The notes beneath the pieces are model-generated. The model was not told where the DNA came from, searched no databases, and worked only from the letters and a program-made list of their open reading frames with translations. A DNA stretch of 64,000 nt from Geomobilibacter sp964432205 (GTDB lineage: Bacteria; Desulfobacterota; Desulfuromonadia; Geobacterales; DSM-12255), in assembly GCA_964432205.1 (NCBI GenBank), contig CAYSMK010000012.1, forward strand, positions 1 through 64,000, in the 5' to 3' direction. Made by a program: the position numbers and the translations under genes. This document shows positions 15,399 to 23,541 of the stretch, piece after piece (positions within the stretch are counted from its first letter, which is position 1; every line of letters starts with the position of its first letter).

Positions 15399-17393
15399 TC
15401 AGTGGTCGCTGGCCTTGGCAATGCCCAGGCCCGTGATCTGCCGCACCTCGATCTCGTCGAACATATCCTCCGCCCGCCGCTCCCTGAAGAGCAGCGTGCC
15501 GAAGATGGCCGCCAGCAGCCCCAGCGGCGCAGACACGATGCCCGGGTTCTTGAGCGGGAAGATCGGTGCCTTGAGGCCGACCATGGAGGTGCCGCCGTCG
15601 TTCTTGGCAAAGTCGGCGCGGGCCTTCTCCAGGGTCTTCAGGTCTTTCTCCACCAGGACCGCACCTTCCGCCTGCTTCTTCTCCAGGGTGACGATCATCT
15701 TCCTGGCGTCGTCGGCGATCTTCTGGGGATAGGTCATGACCGGAGAGATCATGACCAGGGAGAGGGCCGAGATGGTGCCGACCAGCAGGGCGGAGACCAC
15801 GCCGGCCGTATTGAACTTTTTCCAGAAGAGGGAGAGCATGACCGCCGGGAAGTTCCCGGAGGCGGCAACGGCAAAGGCCAGGGCCACCAGGGCGACGACA
15901 TTCTCCTTCTCGGCCGCGAGCCCCATGACGATGGCGGCGATGCCGACGAAGAGCGAGGTGATCCGTGCCACCCGTACCTGGGTCTGCTGGTCGGCCTTGC
16001 CGTCCTTGATGATGTTTACGTACACATCGTGGGCGATGGCGGCCGATGCCGCCAGCACCAGGCCGGAGACGACCGCCAGGATGGTGGCGAAGGCCACGGC
16101 GCAGATGAAGGCCAGGAACATGTCACCACCGAAGGAACCGGCACCGCCACCCAGCTTCTGGGCCAGGAGGAGCGTTGCCATGTTGCCCCCCTTGTCCACC
16201 GAACTGATCAGCTGCGGGGTCAGGTAGAGGGCGGCACCGAAGCCGATCAGGTTGATCAGGAAGAAGAAGGTGGAGTTGATGAACAGGGCGATGACGATGG
16301 ACTTGCGGGCCTCCTTGGCGCTCGGCACGGTGAAAAAGCGCATCAGGATGTGCGGGAGGCCGGCCGCCCCCAGGGCCCAGGCGATGCCGAGGGAGATCTG
16401 GTCGAGCGGGTTCTTGAGGAAGAGGCCGGGTTCCATGAACCGCTGGCCGTAGTCGACGCCCGGCTTGGGAATGGCGTCCTTGAGGACGTTCAGCCGCACA
16501 TGGTCCTGGATCAGCTGGTTGTTGACGATCTCGGTGAAGAAGCGGAACGGATTCATGCCCGCCTTGGCCATGACCAGGAAGGCGAGGAGAACGGTGCCGC
16601 TCATCAGCAGGCCGGCCTTGATGATCTGCACCCAGGTGGTCGCCTTCATACCGCCGAAGACTACGTAGCCGACCATCAGCACTCCCACTCCGATGACGGA
16701 GACCCGGTAGGGGATGTCCAGCAGCACCTGCATCAGCTTGCCGGCACCGACCATCTGGGCGATCAGGTAGAAGAGGGAGACCGTGACCGTGGAGACGGCT
16801 GCCACCGCCCGCACCGGCTTGGGGGAGGCCCTGAAGGAGAGGATGTCCCCCAGGGTGAACTTGCCGGCGTTGCGGCACGGTTCGGCCACTACCAGGAGGA
16901 TGGCGATGAACGAGAACATGGGGCCGACCGCGTACATGAAGCCGTCGATGCCGTAGAGGGATATCAGGCCCGACATCCCCAGGAACGAGGCGGCCGACAT
17001 GTAATCGCCCGCTATGGCCCAGCCGTTCTGGAGTCCGGTGATTCCCCCACCGGCGGCATAGAAGTCGGCGGCCGACGTGGTCTGCTTGGCTGCCCATACC
17101 ACGACGCAGAGGGTAATGCCGATGATCGCCATGAACATGGTGATGGTAATGGCCCGGTTCGGCTTGACCTTTGTCTGGGCTGCCGGGGCTGCTGACGGCA
17201 CGGCCTGTTTTGCTGCGGCCTCAGTCGCCGCCGGGGCAGATGTCGCAGTTGCTTTTCCTGGTCCCTGATCCCCGGTCCCTGGTCCCTGAACGGTTGCGGC
17301 AGCCGGTGCCGGTACCTTGGCCGGATCGGCGGCGAAGCCGGCCGTGGTCAGAAAGAGGGTCAGTATGGTTGCAAGCAGTGTCTTGGTAAGCAT
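15399..17393 (-). CDS. actP: Cation/acetate symporter (ActP-like, SSS family)
   Basis: This 664-residue sodium:solute symporter would import acetate or related short acids. An N-terminal cleavable signal (to about AGFAAD) is followed by an unusual 50-residue Ala/Pro/Thr-rich linker, and then about 13 membrane helices. Family marks include the AAGGGITGLQNGWAIAGDYMSAASFLG segment near residue 110 and WALGAAGLPHILMRFF. The ATG at 17393 has AGGAGG five bases upstream; a GTG two codons earlier overlaps that site and is less likely. It is coupled to the DUF485 gene upstream, as in actP operons. An inserted loop near residue 575 carries charged Lys/Glu/Asp residues. Confidence 0.9.
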   Translation of the reverse strand: MLTKTLLATILTLFLTTAGFAADPAKVPAPAAATVQGPGTGDQGPGKATATSAPAATEAAAKQAVPSAAPAAQTKVKPNRAITITMFMAIIGITLCVVVWAAKQTTSAADFYAAGGGITGLQNGWAIAGDYMSAASFLGMSGLISLYGIDGFMYAVGPMFSFIAILLVVAEPCRNAGKFTLGDILSFRASPKPVRAVAAVSTVTVSLFYLIAQMVGAGKLMQVLLDIPYRVSVIGVGVLMVGYVVFGGMKATTWVQIIKAGLLMSGTVLLAFLVMAKAGMNPFRFFTEIVNNQLIQDHVRLNVLKDAIPKPGVDYGQRFMEPGLFLKNPLDQISLGIAWALGAAGLPHILMRFFTVPSAKEARKSIVIALFINSTFFFLINLIGFGAALYLTPQLISSVDKGGNMATLLLAQKLGGGAGSFGGDMFLAFICAVAFATILAVVSGLVLAASAAIAHDVYVNIIKDGKADQQTQVRVARITSLFVGIAAIVMGLAAEKENVVALVALAFAVAASGNFPAVMLSLFWKKFNTAGVVSALLVGTISALSLVMISPVMTYPQKIADDARKMIVTLEKKQAEGAVLVEKDLKTLEKARADFAKNDGGTSMVGLKAPIFPLKNPGIVSAPLGLLAAIFGTLLFRERRAEDMFDEIEVRQITGLGIAKASDH

Positions 17394-17402
17394 GGGCACC
17401 TC

Positions 17403-17711
17403 CTATTGGATTTCCGCGACCAGTTCATCGGTCAGGCGGTCGAAGACGTTGTTGGCCACCTTCGTGTAGTAGATGGCAACGAAGAAGGCGACCACGAACT
17501 GGGAGAGGATGAAGAGGTAGCCGAAGTTGATCACCCCCATCAATTTCATCTTGAACAGGTCGGGGAAGTAGCCCGAGAGCGTCGGCAGCAGGAAGTAGTA
17601 GATGGAAGACGCGATCCACCAGCCGAACAGGAACACCCGCTTGCGGCGTTTGAGTTCGAGGTATTTCGGGTTGCGGGCAATCTTTCCCCAGTCGTACGTT
17701 TTTGCATCCAT
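17403..17711 (-). CDS. yjcH: DUF485 membrane protein (YjcH-like)
   Basis: This is a 102-residue inner-membrane protein with two transmembrane helices (about 28-48 and 62-85) and the DUF485 motif KxMGVINFGYLFILSQFVVAF. DUF485 genes regularly precede actP-type symporters and are thought to assist them. It ends three bases before the symporter's ribosome binding region. About 400 bases upstream lies a minus-strand promoter overlapping a LiuR-type box. Confidence 0.88.
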   Translation of the reverse strand: MDAKTYDWGKIARNPKYLELKRRKRVFLFGWWIASSIYYFLLPTLSGYFPDLFKMKLMGVINFGYLFILSQFVVAFFVAIYYTKVANNVFDRLTDELVAEIQ

Positions 17712-18110
17712 ACATTACGTCTCCTTTCGTTGATGGAAATCGATGCCGGAGGACTGTTCCCCCCCAGCTGGAAATTTTCGTGGCGCACTGTTCCGCCAGC
17801 TGCTGTTGCATCTTGGAGACCTTGAACAGCATGTGCGGCTCGTCGCCGGTCCCCCTTTCGAAGTGTCCGGGGTCGTTTTGTTCCTTAGAACAAGGTGATA
17901 TGGTGTCTGGTAACTGCTTGCTGCAGCAGTATTCGTCGGTGGGCCGGAACAGTTTGCTGTGCGGCAGCATCATGGTGTGCGCTAAAACAATAGATTACGT
18001 CAATGACATGGTGGCTCGTGATGGGCCTTCGGTAGCTTGGTTGTTGTTTAAGTCACTATATTAACGGATAAAAGCGAGTTGACGAGTGGCATGTTGTATG
18101 GCTTTGTGGT
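17712..18110. other. Long leader / intergenic region upstream of the DUF485 gene
   Basis: About 400 bases separate the putative promoter at 18113-18141 from the DUF485 start. A minus-strand frame from 17973 runs for about 85 plausible-looking codons before overlapping DUF485 out of frame. I cannot assign it to a family and see no good ribosome binding site. It may be an untranslated leader, or a decayed small gene. Confidence 0.3.
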
Positions 18111-18112
18111 AA

Positions 18113-18141
18113 AAAATACATCTCGTTTACGTCTAAGTCAA
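18113..18141 (-). promoter_or_regulatory. Second LiuR-type box over a minus-strand promoter
   Basis: GTTTACGTCTAAGTCAA (18125-18141, plus-strand reading) matches the liu promoter box at 13410-13426 in 16 of 17 bases. On the minus strand it contains TTGACT, with TATTTT 17 bp downstream (18113-18118), pointing at the DUF485-symporter pair. On the plus strand it lies about 80 bp upstream of the regulator's own promoter, so it may serve both genes. Confidence 0.65.
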
Positions 18142-18221
18142 GTAAATTTAGAACGTCTTTTTATGTATCTTGAACTTACGTTATTGGTGTGTGCTGTTGG
18201 GAGCGGTTTCGGGATATTGCC

Positions 18222-18250
18222 TTGACAAATGACGGGGGCTACTTTAAAAC
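18222..18250 (+). promoter_or_regulatory. Sigma-70 promoter of the MerR regulator gene
   Basis: TTGACA (18222-18227) and TAAAAC (18245-18250) are separated by 17 bp. The -35 is a consensus match; the -10 is weak. Transcription would start about 20 bases before the regulator's start codon. Confidence 0.5.
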
Positions 18251-18277
18251 GCGTAAAGTTGCGATAAGGGGGAAGTT

Positions 18278-18685
18278 ATGGGTGAGAGTAGGGAAGACGA
18301 AGAGATAACATCCATCGGCGATCTGGCAAAATCGCTCGATCTGACGACCCGGACGCTGCGCTACTGGGAAGAGGTGGGTATCATCGAATCCGTGCAGCGG
18401 GCGGACGGGGCAGTGCGGGGATACACGCCGTACTATGTCCGGCGTATCAGGTTCATCATGAAACTCAAGGAGCTCGGGCTCACCATTCGGGAGATGCAGG
18501 ATCTCTATGTCGCTTACGGAGAGGCGAAGCAGACCGAGAATATGATTCCCCGGTTGGTCCAGATTCTGGATGATCACATCAATAAGGTCGATGAAAAAAT
18601 GGCCAGGTTGGCGTCGCTCAGGAAGGACGTTGTGGATTATCGGCAGCGGATGGTGGAGAAGTTCAGGTTGAGTAACGAGTCGTAG
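18278..18685 (+). CDS. liuR: MerR-family regulator (LiuR-like)
   Basis: This 135-residue regulator has an N-terminal winged helix-turn-helix (SIGDLAKSLDLTTRTLRYWEEVGII, about residues 11-36, and a second wing VRGYTPYYVRRIRFI), followed by a coiled-coil dimerisation helix (about 85-125) and no long effector domain. That is the pattern of LiuR-type MerR proteins controlling branched-chain amino acid breakdown. Its likely boxes at 13410-13426 and 18125-18141 support liu operon control and possible autoregulation. A strong terminator follows. Assignment to liu genes rests on position and the shared box. Confidence 0.8.
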   Translation: MGESREDEEITSIGDLAKSLDLTTRTLRYWEEVGIIESVQRADGAVRGYTPYYVRRIRFIMKLKELGLTIREMQDLYVAYGEAKQTENMIPRLVQILDDHINKVDEKMARLASLRKDVVDYRQRMVEKFRLSNES

Positions 18686-18709
18686 CGAAAGGATGTTCGT
18701 CGGAACGGG

Positions 18710-18746
18710 CAGGGCCGCCCCCGGAAAGGGGCGGCCCTGTTTTCGT
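18710..18746 (+). terminator. Intrinsic terminator after liuR
   Basis: A 12-bp perfect stem (CAGGGCCGCCCC at 18710-18721 with 18728-18739) has a six-base loop and is followed by TTTTCGTT. It lies 24 bases after the liuR stop codon. Confidence 0.9.
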
Positions 18747-18836
18747 TGATAGCGTGCTCACTTTATGATCGGTGTCGGAGTGGCGGCTCCATTGGGAGGA
18801 AGGAATCGGTACTCGACCTTCGAGGAGGACGGGGGG

Positions 18837-19892
18837 TCAGCCGAGCCGTCTGAAAGCCGACGCCTTGATGGCGGCAAATATCTCGCTGCCGGCCACGATG
18901 CCGAGTTCCGAGGCCGCCGGCGCAACCACCTCTGCCACCAGCCGCTCGCTGCCGCATGCCAGCTCGATGCCGACCTTGTTGCCGGCGGGAAACGTGCCAA
19001 GTACCCTGCAGTGCAGCAGATTCCTGGCGCTTATCGCCTCGGGGTGGCGTTTGAAGATGATCATGTCCTTGGACGATAGCTCGAAGAGGGCCTCCGGCTG
19101 GGTGTTGGCGGTGGTGATGAGCAGTTCGCCATCACCCCATTGGTAAGCGAACAGTCCGTCGACAGGTCGGGGGATGCCCAGTCTGAGAAGGTTGATGTAG
19201 CCGACCGGGCTGTCTCCCATTCGCGACCGTGCCAGCTGTTCCGCCGAGGCCTGCTCGACAATCCGGCCGCCTGCCACCACGAGGAGGTGATCGACCATCA
19301 GCCGCATCTCCACGAGGGAGTGGGAGATGAACAGGTATGGAATGCCGAACTGTTCGCTCACGCTCTTCAGGTAGGGGATGATCTGGAACCGCAGAGTGTC
19401 GTCAAGGGCCGAGAGCGGTTCGTCCATCAGGAGCAGCCGGGGATTGGCCAGGATGGCCCGGCCCAGAGCCACCCGCTGTTTTTCGCCGCCGGAGAGATTG
19501 TTCACCCCCCGGTCCAGCAGGGTTTCCAGTCCGAGCACCTCGACCAGGGAGGAAAGGTCGATCTTGCGGTTTGCTGCCGGGCAGCGCTTGAAGCCGTAGA
19601 GCAGGTTGCCCTTCACACTCAGGTGGGGAAAGAGGCAGGGATTCTGGAAGACGATGGCGATCCGTCGCTGCTCCGGCGGCAGATCGATCCCTCTCCGGCT
19701 GCTGAAGAGGCACTCCCCGTTCAGAAAGATCTCACCGTGGTCCGGTCGGCAGAACCCGGCCAGCATGCCGACCAGGGTGGACTTGCCGCCGCCAGACTGG
19801 CCGAAGATGCCGACCCGGTCGCCGGTGATGGTGCAGCCGGCCTCCAGGTTGAAGGCCGCATAGCTTTTCCGCACGTCAAGAAGGATCTCCAC
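18837..19892 (-). CDS. modC: Molybdate ABC transporter ATP-binding protein
   Basis: This 351-residue ATPase energises molybdate import. Walker A GQSGGGKST lies near residue 35, the Q-loop is in VFQNPCLFPH, the signature LSGGEKQRVALGRA is near 130, and Walker B LLLMDEPLSALD follows. The last about 80 residues form a TOBE/MOP-like molybdate-binding domain (SARNLLHCRVLGTFP). It is the last gene of a nifB-GNAT-modABC unit, which ties molybdenum uptake to cofactor synthesis. No convincing terminator with a T-run was seen after it on this strand. Confidence 0.93.
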   Translation of the reverse strand: MEILLDVRKSYAAFNLEAGCTITGDRVGIFGQSGGGKSTLVGMLAGFCRPDHGEIFLNGECLFSSRRGIDLPPEQRRIAIVFQNPCLFPHLSVKGNLLYGFKRCPAANRKIDLSSLVEVLGLETLLDRGVNNLSGGEKQRVALGRAILANPRLLLMDEPLSALDDTLRFQIIPYLKSVSEQFGIPYLFISHSLVEMRLMVDHLLVVAGGRIVEQASAEQLARSRMGDSPVGYINLLRLGIPRPVDGLFAYQWGDGELLITTANTQPEALFELSSKDMIIFKRHPEAISARNLLHCRVLGTFPAGNKVGIELACGSERLVAEVVAPAASELGIVAGSEIFAAIKASAFRRLG

Positions 19893-19893
19893 G

Positions 19894-20577
19894 TCAGTCC
19901 CTCCTGGTCATCCTGGTACCGACCGCTTCGTGCAGCAGGAGTACCACCAGCGACATGGCGACCGAGACGATACAGAGTGCCATGGCCATCGGCTCGCCGG
20001 TCGGAGAGCCGGCATAGTCGTAGATCGCCAGGGGAATGGTCTGGGTGACGCCCGGGATGTTGCCGGCGACGATGATGGTGGCGCCGAACTCCCCCAGGCT
20101 GCGGGCAAACATGAGGGATGACCCGGCAATGATCCCACGGATGGAGAGGGGGAGGATGACGGTGACAAGCGAGTCGTACCAGTGGGCGCCGAGCGTGCGT
20201 GATGCCTGGATCAACTGCGGATCTATCGACTCCATGCCGATCCTGATCGATCTGACCAGAAGCGGGAAGCCGACCACTGCCGAAGCGATGACCGCCGCCT
20301 TCCAGGTGAAGATGAGCCTGATGCCGGCCAGTTCCAGCAGCTGCCCCAGCCACCCCTTCCGGCCGAGGAGGAGTAACAGGAAGTAGCCGATGACCACCGG
20401 CGGCAGGGTCAGTGGCAGATTGACGAACAGCTCAAACAGCACCTTGCCCCGGAACCGGAGGAAGGTGATGCAGTACGCGGCGACAAAGCCAAACGGCAGC
20501 GACAGGGCCGTGGCCGCCAGGGCAACCTTGGCGGAAAGTCGTATGGCATCGAAGTCTGCCGGGGGCAGGAACGTCAT
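19894..20577 (-). CDS. modB: Molybdate ABC transporter permease
   Basis: This 227-residue inner-membrane permease has about five to six helices and the EAA loop ASRTLGAHWYDSLVTVILPLSI (around residues 145-165) that contacts ModC. The N-terminal segment DAIRLSAKVALAATALSLPFG is typical of ModB. It ends one base before the ModC start, indicating tight coupling. Confidence 0.93.
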   Translation of the reverse strand: MTFLPPADFDAIRLSAKVALAATALSLPFGFVAAYCITFLRFRGKVLFELFVNLPLTLPPVVIGYFLLLLLGRKGWLGQLLELAGIRLIFTWKAAVIASAVVGFPLLVRSIRIGMESIDPQLIQASRTLGAHWYDSLVTVILPLSIRGIIAGSSLMFARSLGEFGATIIVAGNIPGVTQTIPLAIYDYAGSPTGEPMAMALCIVSVAMSLVVLLLHEAVGTRMTRRD

Positions 20578-20639
20578 CGGGGCTCCTCGGAAAAGCGTGT
20601 CGGCACTTTAACTGATTCCTTACCTCTGCGCAACCGTGG

Positions 20640-21389
20640 CTACTGCAGGACGAACCCGTAGCGTAGCAGGAGCGCCTTGGCATCCTTGCCCTGCAGGTAC
20701 CTGTAGAAGGCCTCGGCATCCCTGTTTCCGGCACCGGTGGCCGTCAGCCCCATGGGGTAGGTCACCCGCGGGTAGAGTTCCTGGGGGAGGCTGAAGAGGA
20801 TCTTTGCCCGTTTTGCCTGCAGGGCGTCGGTCCGATAGACCACGGCGCCGTCGACCTCCCCCCGTTCGGCGTACATCAGGCACTCCCGCACATCCTTGGC
20901 CATGACCAGCTTCTTCTCCAGCTGTCTGTCGATGCCGGCCTTCCTGAAGGCCTCGAAGGCATACTCGCCGGCCGGCACGCTCTTCGGGCTGCCGATGGCA
21001 ACCCTGTCAAGCCCGGCGAGATCCTGCAGCCCCCGGACCTTTCGGGATGGGTTTCCGACAAAGACCAGGGTGTTGTAGGCGAACGTGCCGAAGCTGGCGC
21101 TGTTCATCAGCCTCTTCCTGTTCAGGTACTCCATCCATTCCGCGTTGGCCGGGATGAAAATATCGACCGGGGCGCCGCTCTCGATCTGTTTGGCCAGCGT
21201 GCCGGAACCACCGAAGTTTTTCACGAACCGTGTCCCCGGGTTCTTTCTGGCAAAGCCGTCCGTCAGCTCGTTGAGCACCTCCTTGAGGCTGGCTGCAGCG
21301 GAAAGGTACACGTCGCCTGCCTGGGCCAGGGGGGCTGATGTGCAGATACTGACAATGGCGAGGAGCAGATAGGTGCCAAGCTTTTTCAT
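20640..21389 (-). CDS. modA: Molybdate-binding periplasmic protein
   Basis: This is a 249-residue periplasmic binding protein. A Sec signal peptide (about 1-24, cleaved after AQA) precedes VYLSAAASLKEVLNEL, the start of the mature fold; Ser residues here and in GGSGTLAKQIESGAPVD bind the oxyanion. The conserved DIFIPANAEWMEYL and the Tyr in GAVVYRTDA also fit ModA. The chosen ATG gives a normal signal peptide; the frame is open far upstream without better starts. Confidence 0.93.
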   Translation of the reverse strand: MKKLGTYLLLAIVSICTSAPLAQAGDVYLSAAASLKEVLNELTDGFARKNPGTRFVKNFGGSGTLAKQIESGAPVDIFIPANAEWMEYLNRKRLMNSASFGTFAYNTLVFVGNPSRKVRGLQDLAGLDRVAIGSPKSVPAGEYAFEAFRKAGIDRQLEKKLVMAKDVRECLMYAERGEVDGAVVYRTDALQAKRAKILFSLPQELYPRVTYPMGLTATGAGNRDAEAFYRYLQGKDAKALLLRYGFVLQ

Positions 21390-21448
21390 GTTGGGTTTCC
21401 ATTTGGGTAGTACGGTGTTGTCAGTAGATTCTCCAAGACGTCCGTACT

Positions 21449-22252
21449 CTAACCGAAACTCCCCATGCTCGCAAGACCGTAGATCAGCTTCGGTCGGTAG
21501 TCTGGCCGGCTTCCCCGGTACATGAGAAGCGTGCTCCCTGCAACTCTGAAGCCGTTCAGGCCGAGGAGTTTCGCCCCTTCCCGGTTGTCTCCCGGCATGT
21601 CCAGAAAGGTTTCCTCTGCTGAATCCATCAGCATCGCCCGCTCCAGGAGCCGGCGCGCCGTATCCGGGGTCAGGCAGCCCCACGGACCGAGCTGGATGCC
21701 GCCCGCATACCGGTGCCGGCAGAGAAAGCCATCGTCGGCCGCAAAGAATCTTCCCCTGCTGTCAAGGGAGTGAAAGATCGTTTTCCGTAAATCTCCCCAT
21801 CCCGCCCGGTCAATGGCCATAATGTCCGTCAGGTTACCGGCGGCTGGTGGCGGGGCACCGGCAACAGTTCTGCCGCGCCAGCGGTAGACCGTGTCAACGG
21901 CCCGAAAGCCGAGTTTTTCATAGATCGGCCTGCCCGCTGCGGATGCAGTGAGCCAGATGGTTTCGGTGCCGGCTGTCTCCAGTGCCGCCAGCGCCGCCCG
22001 CATGAGGGTCGAACCGGTTCCCCGGCCCCGCAGGGTGAATGAGACGATCAGGTTGCCTATCCAACCGCTCAGGCCGTATTTGACGGCGGTGACAAAGGCG
22101 ACCGGCCGGTTCGCGTCACGCCAGACCAGGCAGCCGGCCGGAAATGTCGGGAGCAGGAACTCCAGTTCCCAGCGGTCGCAGATCCACCCCTCCTGCGCTG
22201 CCATCTCCAGGAACGGTTCGATATCGGTCTGCCGGAACTGGTCTACACCCAT
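21449..22252 (-). CDS. GNAT acetyltransferase with YitH-like C-terminal domain
   Basis: This is a 267-residue soluble protein. Residues about 5-130 form a GNAT fold with the acetyl-CoA loop VSFTLRGRGTGSTLM and a helix ending in RPIYEKLGFR. The C-terminal half (about 145-260) resembles the extra domain of YitH-type two-part acetyltransferases. The ATG at 22252 has AGAGG eight bases upstream. It lies between nifB and modA with short gaps (29 and 59 bases), so it is probably expressed with nitrogen-fixation genes. Its substrate is unknown, and no such gene is part of the standard nif set. Confidence 0.8.
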   Translation of the reverse strand: MGVDQFRQTDIEPFLEMAAQEGWICDRWELEFLLPTFPAGCLVWRDANRPVAFVTAVKYGLSGWIGNLIVSFTLRGRGTGSTLMRAALAALETAGTETIWLTASAAGRPIYEKLGFRAVDTVYRWRGRTVAGAPPPAAGNLTDIMAIDRAGWGDLRKTIFHSLDSRGRFFAADDGFLCRHRYAGGIQLGPWGCLTPDTARRLLERAMLMDSAEETFLDMPGDNREGAKLLGLNGFRVAGSTLLMYRGSRPDYRPKLIYGLASMGSFG

Positions 22253-22281
22253 ACCGTCTGCCTCTTGATTGCATAGATGAA

Positions 22282-23142
22282 TTACTTCGAGCAGGCCGGG
22301 TTGGCGAACAACTGGTCCTGGCCGATCAGCCCGACCGCGTCGGCCCGACACTGGCGGCAGTGCTTGAACTGGCCGATGATCCGTTCGTTGGCGGCCCGTA
22401 CCTCGTCCAGTTTTGCCGGTGTTGGCGGCTCGACGCCGGCAAAGTCCGCCTGGGGGATGAGCGGCATCACGTTCATGACAAAGGCCCCCAACTCCCTGAC
22501 CTTCTCGGCGATCCGCGGCACCTCTGCTTCGTTGACGCCGGGGATGTAGACCGTGTTGACCTTGACCGTCATGCCGAACTCCACGGCGCGACCGATTCCC
22601 TCCAACTGGTTGGCGATCAGGGTGCGCGCCGCTTCCTCGCCGGTGTACCGTTGGCCGTGGTAGCTGATGTGGCGGTAGATCCGGCTGCCGATTGCCGGGT
22701 CGAGGGCATTGAGGGTGACGGTCAGGCTGTGGAGCCCGATCTCGTTCAGCCGGTCGATGCTCTCGGGGAGCAGCAGGCCGTTGGTGCTCAGGCATTTGAT
22801 CAAATGGGGGAATTCCTTGTCGATGAGGCTGAAGGTCTCGAAGGTCTCCTCGTTGGCCAGCGGGTCGCCCGGGCCGGCGATGCCGATCACCTTGATGACC
22901 GGTCCGAGCAGTTCGCTCGCCATGACCTCCCGCACCTTTCCAATGGCCTCGGCCGGGGTGAGCAACCGGCTGGTCACCCCGGGGCGCGACTCGTTGGCAC
23001 AGTCGTGCTTCCTGGAGCAGTAACCGCACTGGATGTTACAGCGGGGGGCGACGGCCAGATGCATCCGGCCGTTCTTGTGATGGTTGCCGCCGAAGCAGGG
23101 GTGTCCCTGAATATTTTTTCGTTCCGTGCAGCTGGTTGCCAT
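22282..23142 (-). CDS. nifB: FeMo-cofactor core synthase (radical SAM), short form
   Basis: This 286-residue radical SAM enzyme builds the 8Fe-9S-C precursor of FeMo-co. The SAM cluster motif is CNIQCGYC near residue 35, preceded by HPCFGGNHHKNGRMHL and followed by RKHDCANESRPGV, all diagnostic of NifB. C-terminal CRQCRADAVG carries the cluster ligands. It lacks the NifX-like C-terminal domain of longer NifB proteins; separate NifX-like proteins are encoded at 29805 and 30532. The ATG at 23142 has AGGAG eight bases upstream. It heads a unit with a GNAT and modABC, behind a sigma-54 promoter and leader terminator. Confidence 0.95.
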   Translation of the reverse strand: MATSCTERKNIQGHPCFGGNHHKNGRMHLAVAPRCNIQCGYCSRKHDCANESRPGVTSRLLTPAEAIGKVREVMASELLGPVIKVIGIAGPGDPLANEETFETFSLIDKEFPHLIKCLSTNGLLLPESIDRLNEIGLHSLTVTLNALDPAIGSRIYRHISYHGQRYTGEEAARTLIANQLEGIGRAVEFGMTVKVNTVYIPGVNEAEVPRIAEKVRELGAFVMNVMPLIPQADFAGVEPPTPAKLDEVRAANERIIGQFKHCRQCRADAVGLIGQDQLFANPACSK

Positions 23143-23217
23143 GGTGTAACTCCTTTCCTGGTCGGGACTTCCCGTTCGTGATTGCATGTACCGCCATTGG
23201 CGGCCGGAGACGCTGCC

Positions 23218-23255
23218 AAAAAGAAAAGCCCGGCTGGAGATCTCCAGTCGGGCTT
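23218..23255 (-). terminator. Leader terminator (attenuator) of nifB
   Basis: On the minus strand AAGCCCG, CTGGAG and their complements form a long hairpin followed by TTTTCTTTTT. It lies between the sigma-54 promoter (23305-23319) and the nifB start, so read-through would be required for expression. GGCAATG stands just before the stem, as in the nifV leader. Confidence 0.8.
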
Positions 23256-23304
23256 CATTGCCTGTGTAGCGTGAACGTCGTTGTCCGCGATTGTCCGGGG
23301 TATT

Positions 23305-23319
23305 GCCTAAACCGTGCCA
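23305..23319 (-). promoter_or_regulatory. Sigma-54 promoter of nifB-GNAT-modABC
   Basis: On the minus strand TGGCACGGTTTAGGC matches the -24/-12 consensus TGGCAC-N5-TTGC, with GG and GC correctly spaced. Transcription would start near 23293, giving a 150-base leader that contains the attenuator at 23218-23255. Confidence 0.85.
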
Positions 23320-23391
23320 GAAACTGGCGCCCTTAATTTGTGCAGTGTTGTGGGTGGTCAAGGAGTGGGGGGGATGTCCGGGCGATCGTTT

Positions 23392-23409
23392 TTGCCTTCA
23401 CAAAGGCAA
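23392..23409. promoter_or_regulatory. Dyad between nifB and the small HTH gene
   Basis: TTGCCTT-CACA-AAGGCAA is a perfect 7-bp dyad about 75 bp upstream of the nifB -24 box and 130 bp upstream of the divergent gene at 23542. Its position suits an enhancer-binding activator. No matching dyad was found at the other nif promoters, so this is tentative. Confidence 0.35.
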
Positions 23410-23541
23410 TAATGGCTATTTTTTGTGCAACCGGTCCCGTAACGATCACCGCTGTGAGCGGTAAAGGCCCGGTCAGCAGGGTGCAGGAGACTGGCATGCT
23501 CCATGTAACAGGTGAGGCATCACATCCAGCGGGAGGAATCT

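Noticed and set aside
15333..17195. A 620-codon plus-strand open frame opposite the symporter gene
   Set aside because: It is antisense to a clear membrane transporter and has the His/Asp/Gly-rich composition typical of high-GC complementary strands, with no family likeness.
17702..18064. A 120-codon plus-strand frame in the symporter-regulator gap
   Set aside because: Cys/Ser-rich with no family likeness or ribosome binding site, and it overlaps the DUF485 start region.
23485..23510. Sigma-54 promoter for the small gene at 23542
   Set aside because: TGGCATGCTCCATGT has a GT in place of the -12 GC, and other candidates nearby have wrong spacing.
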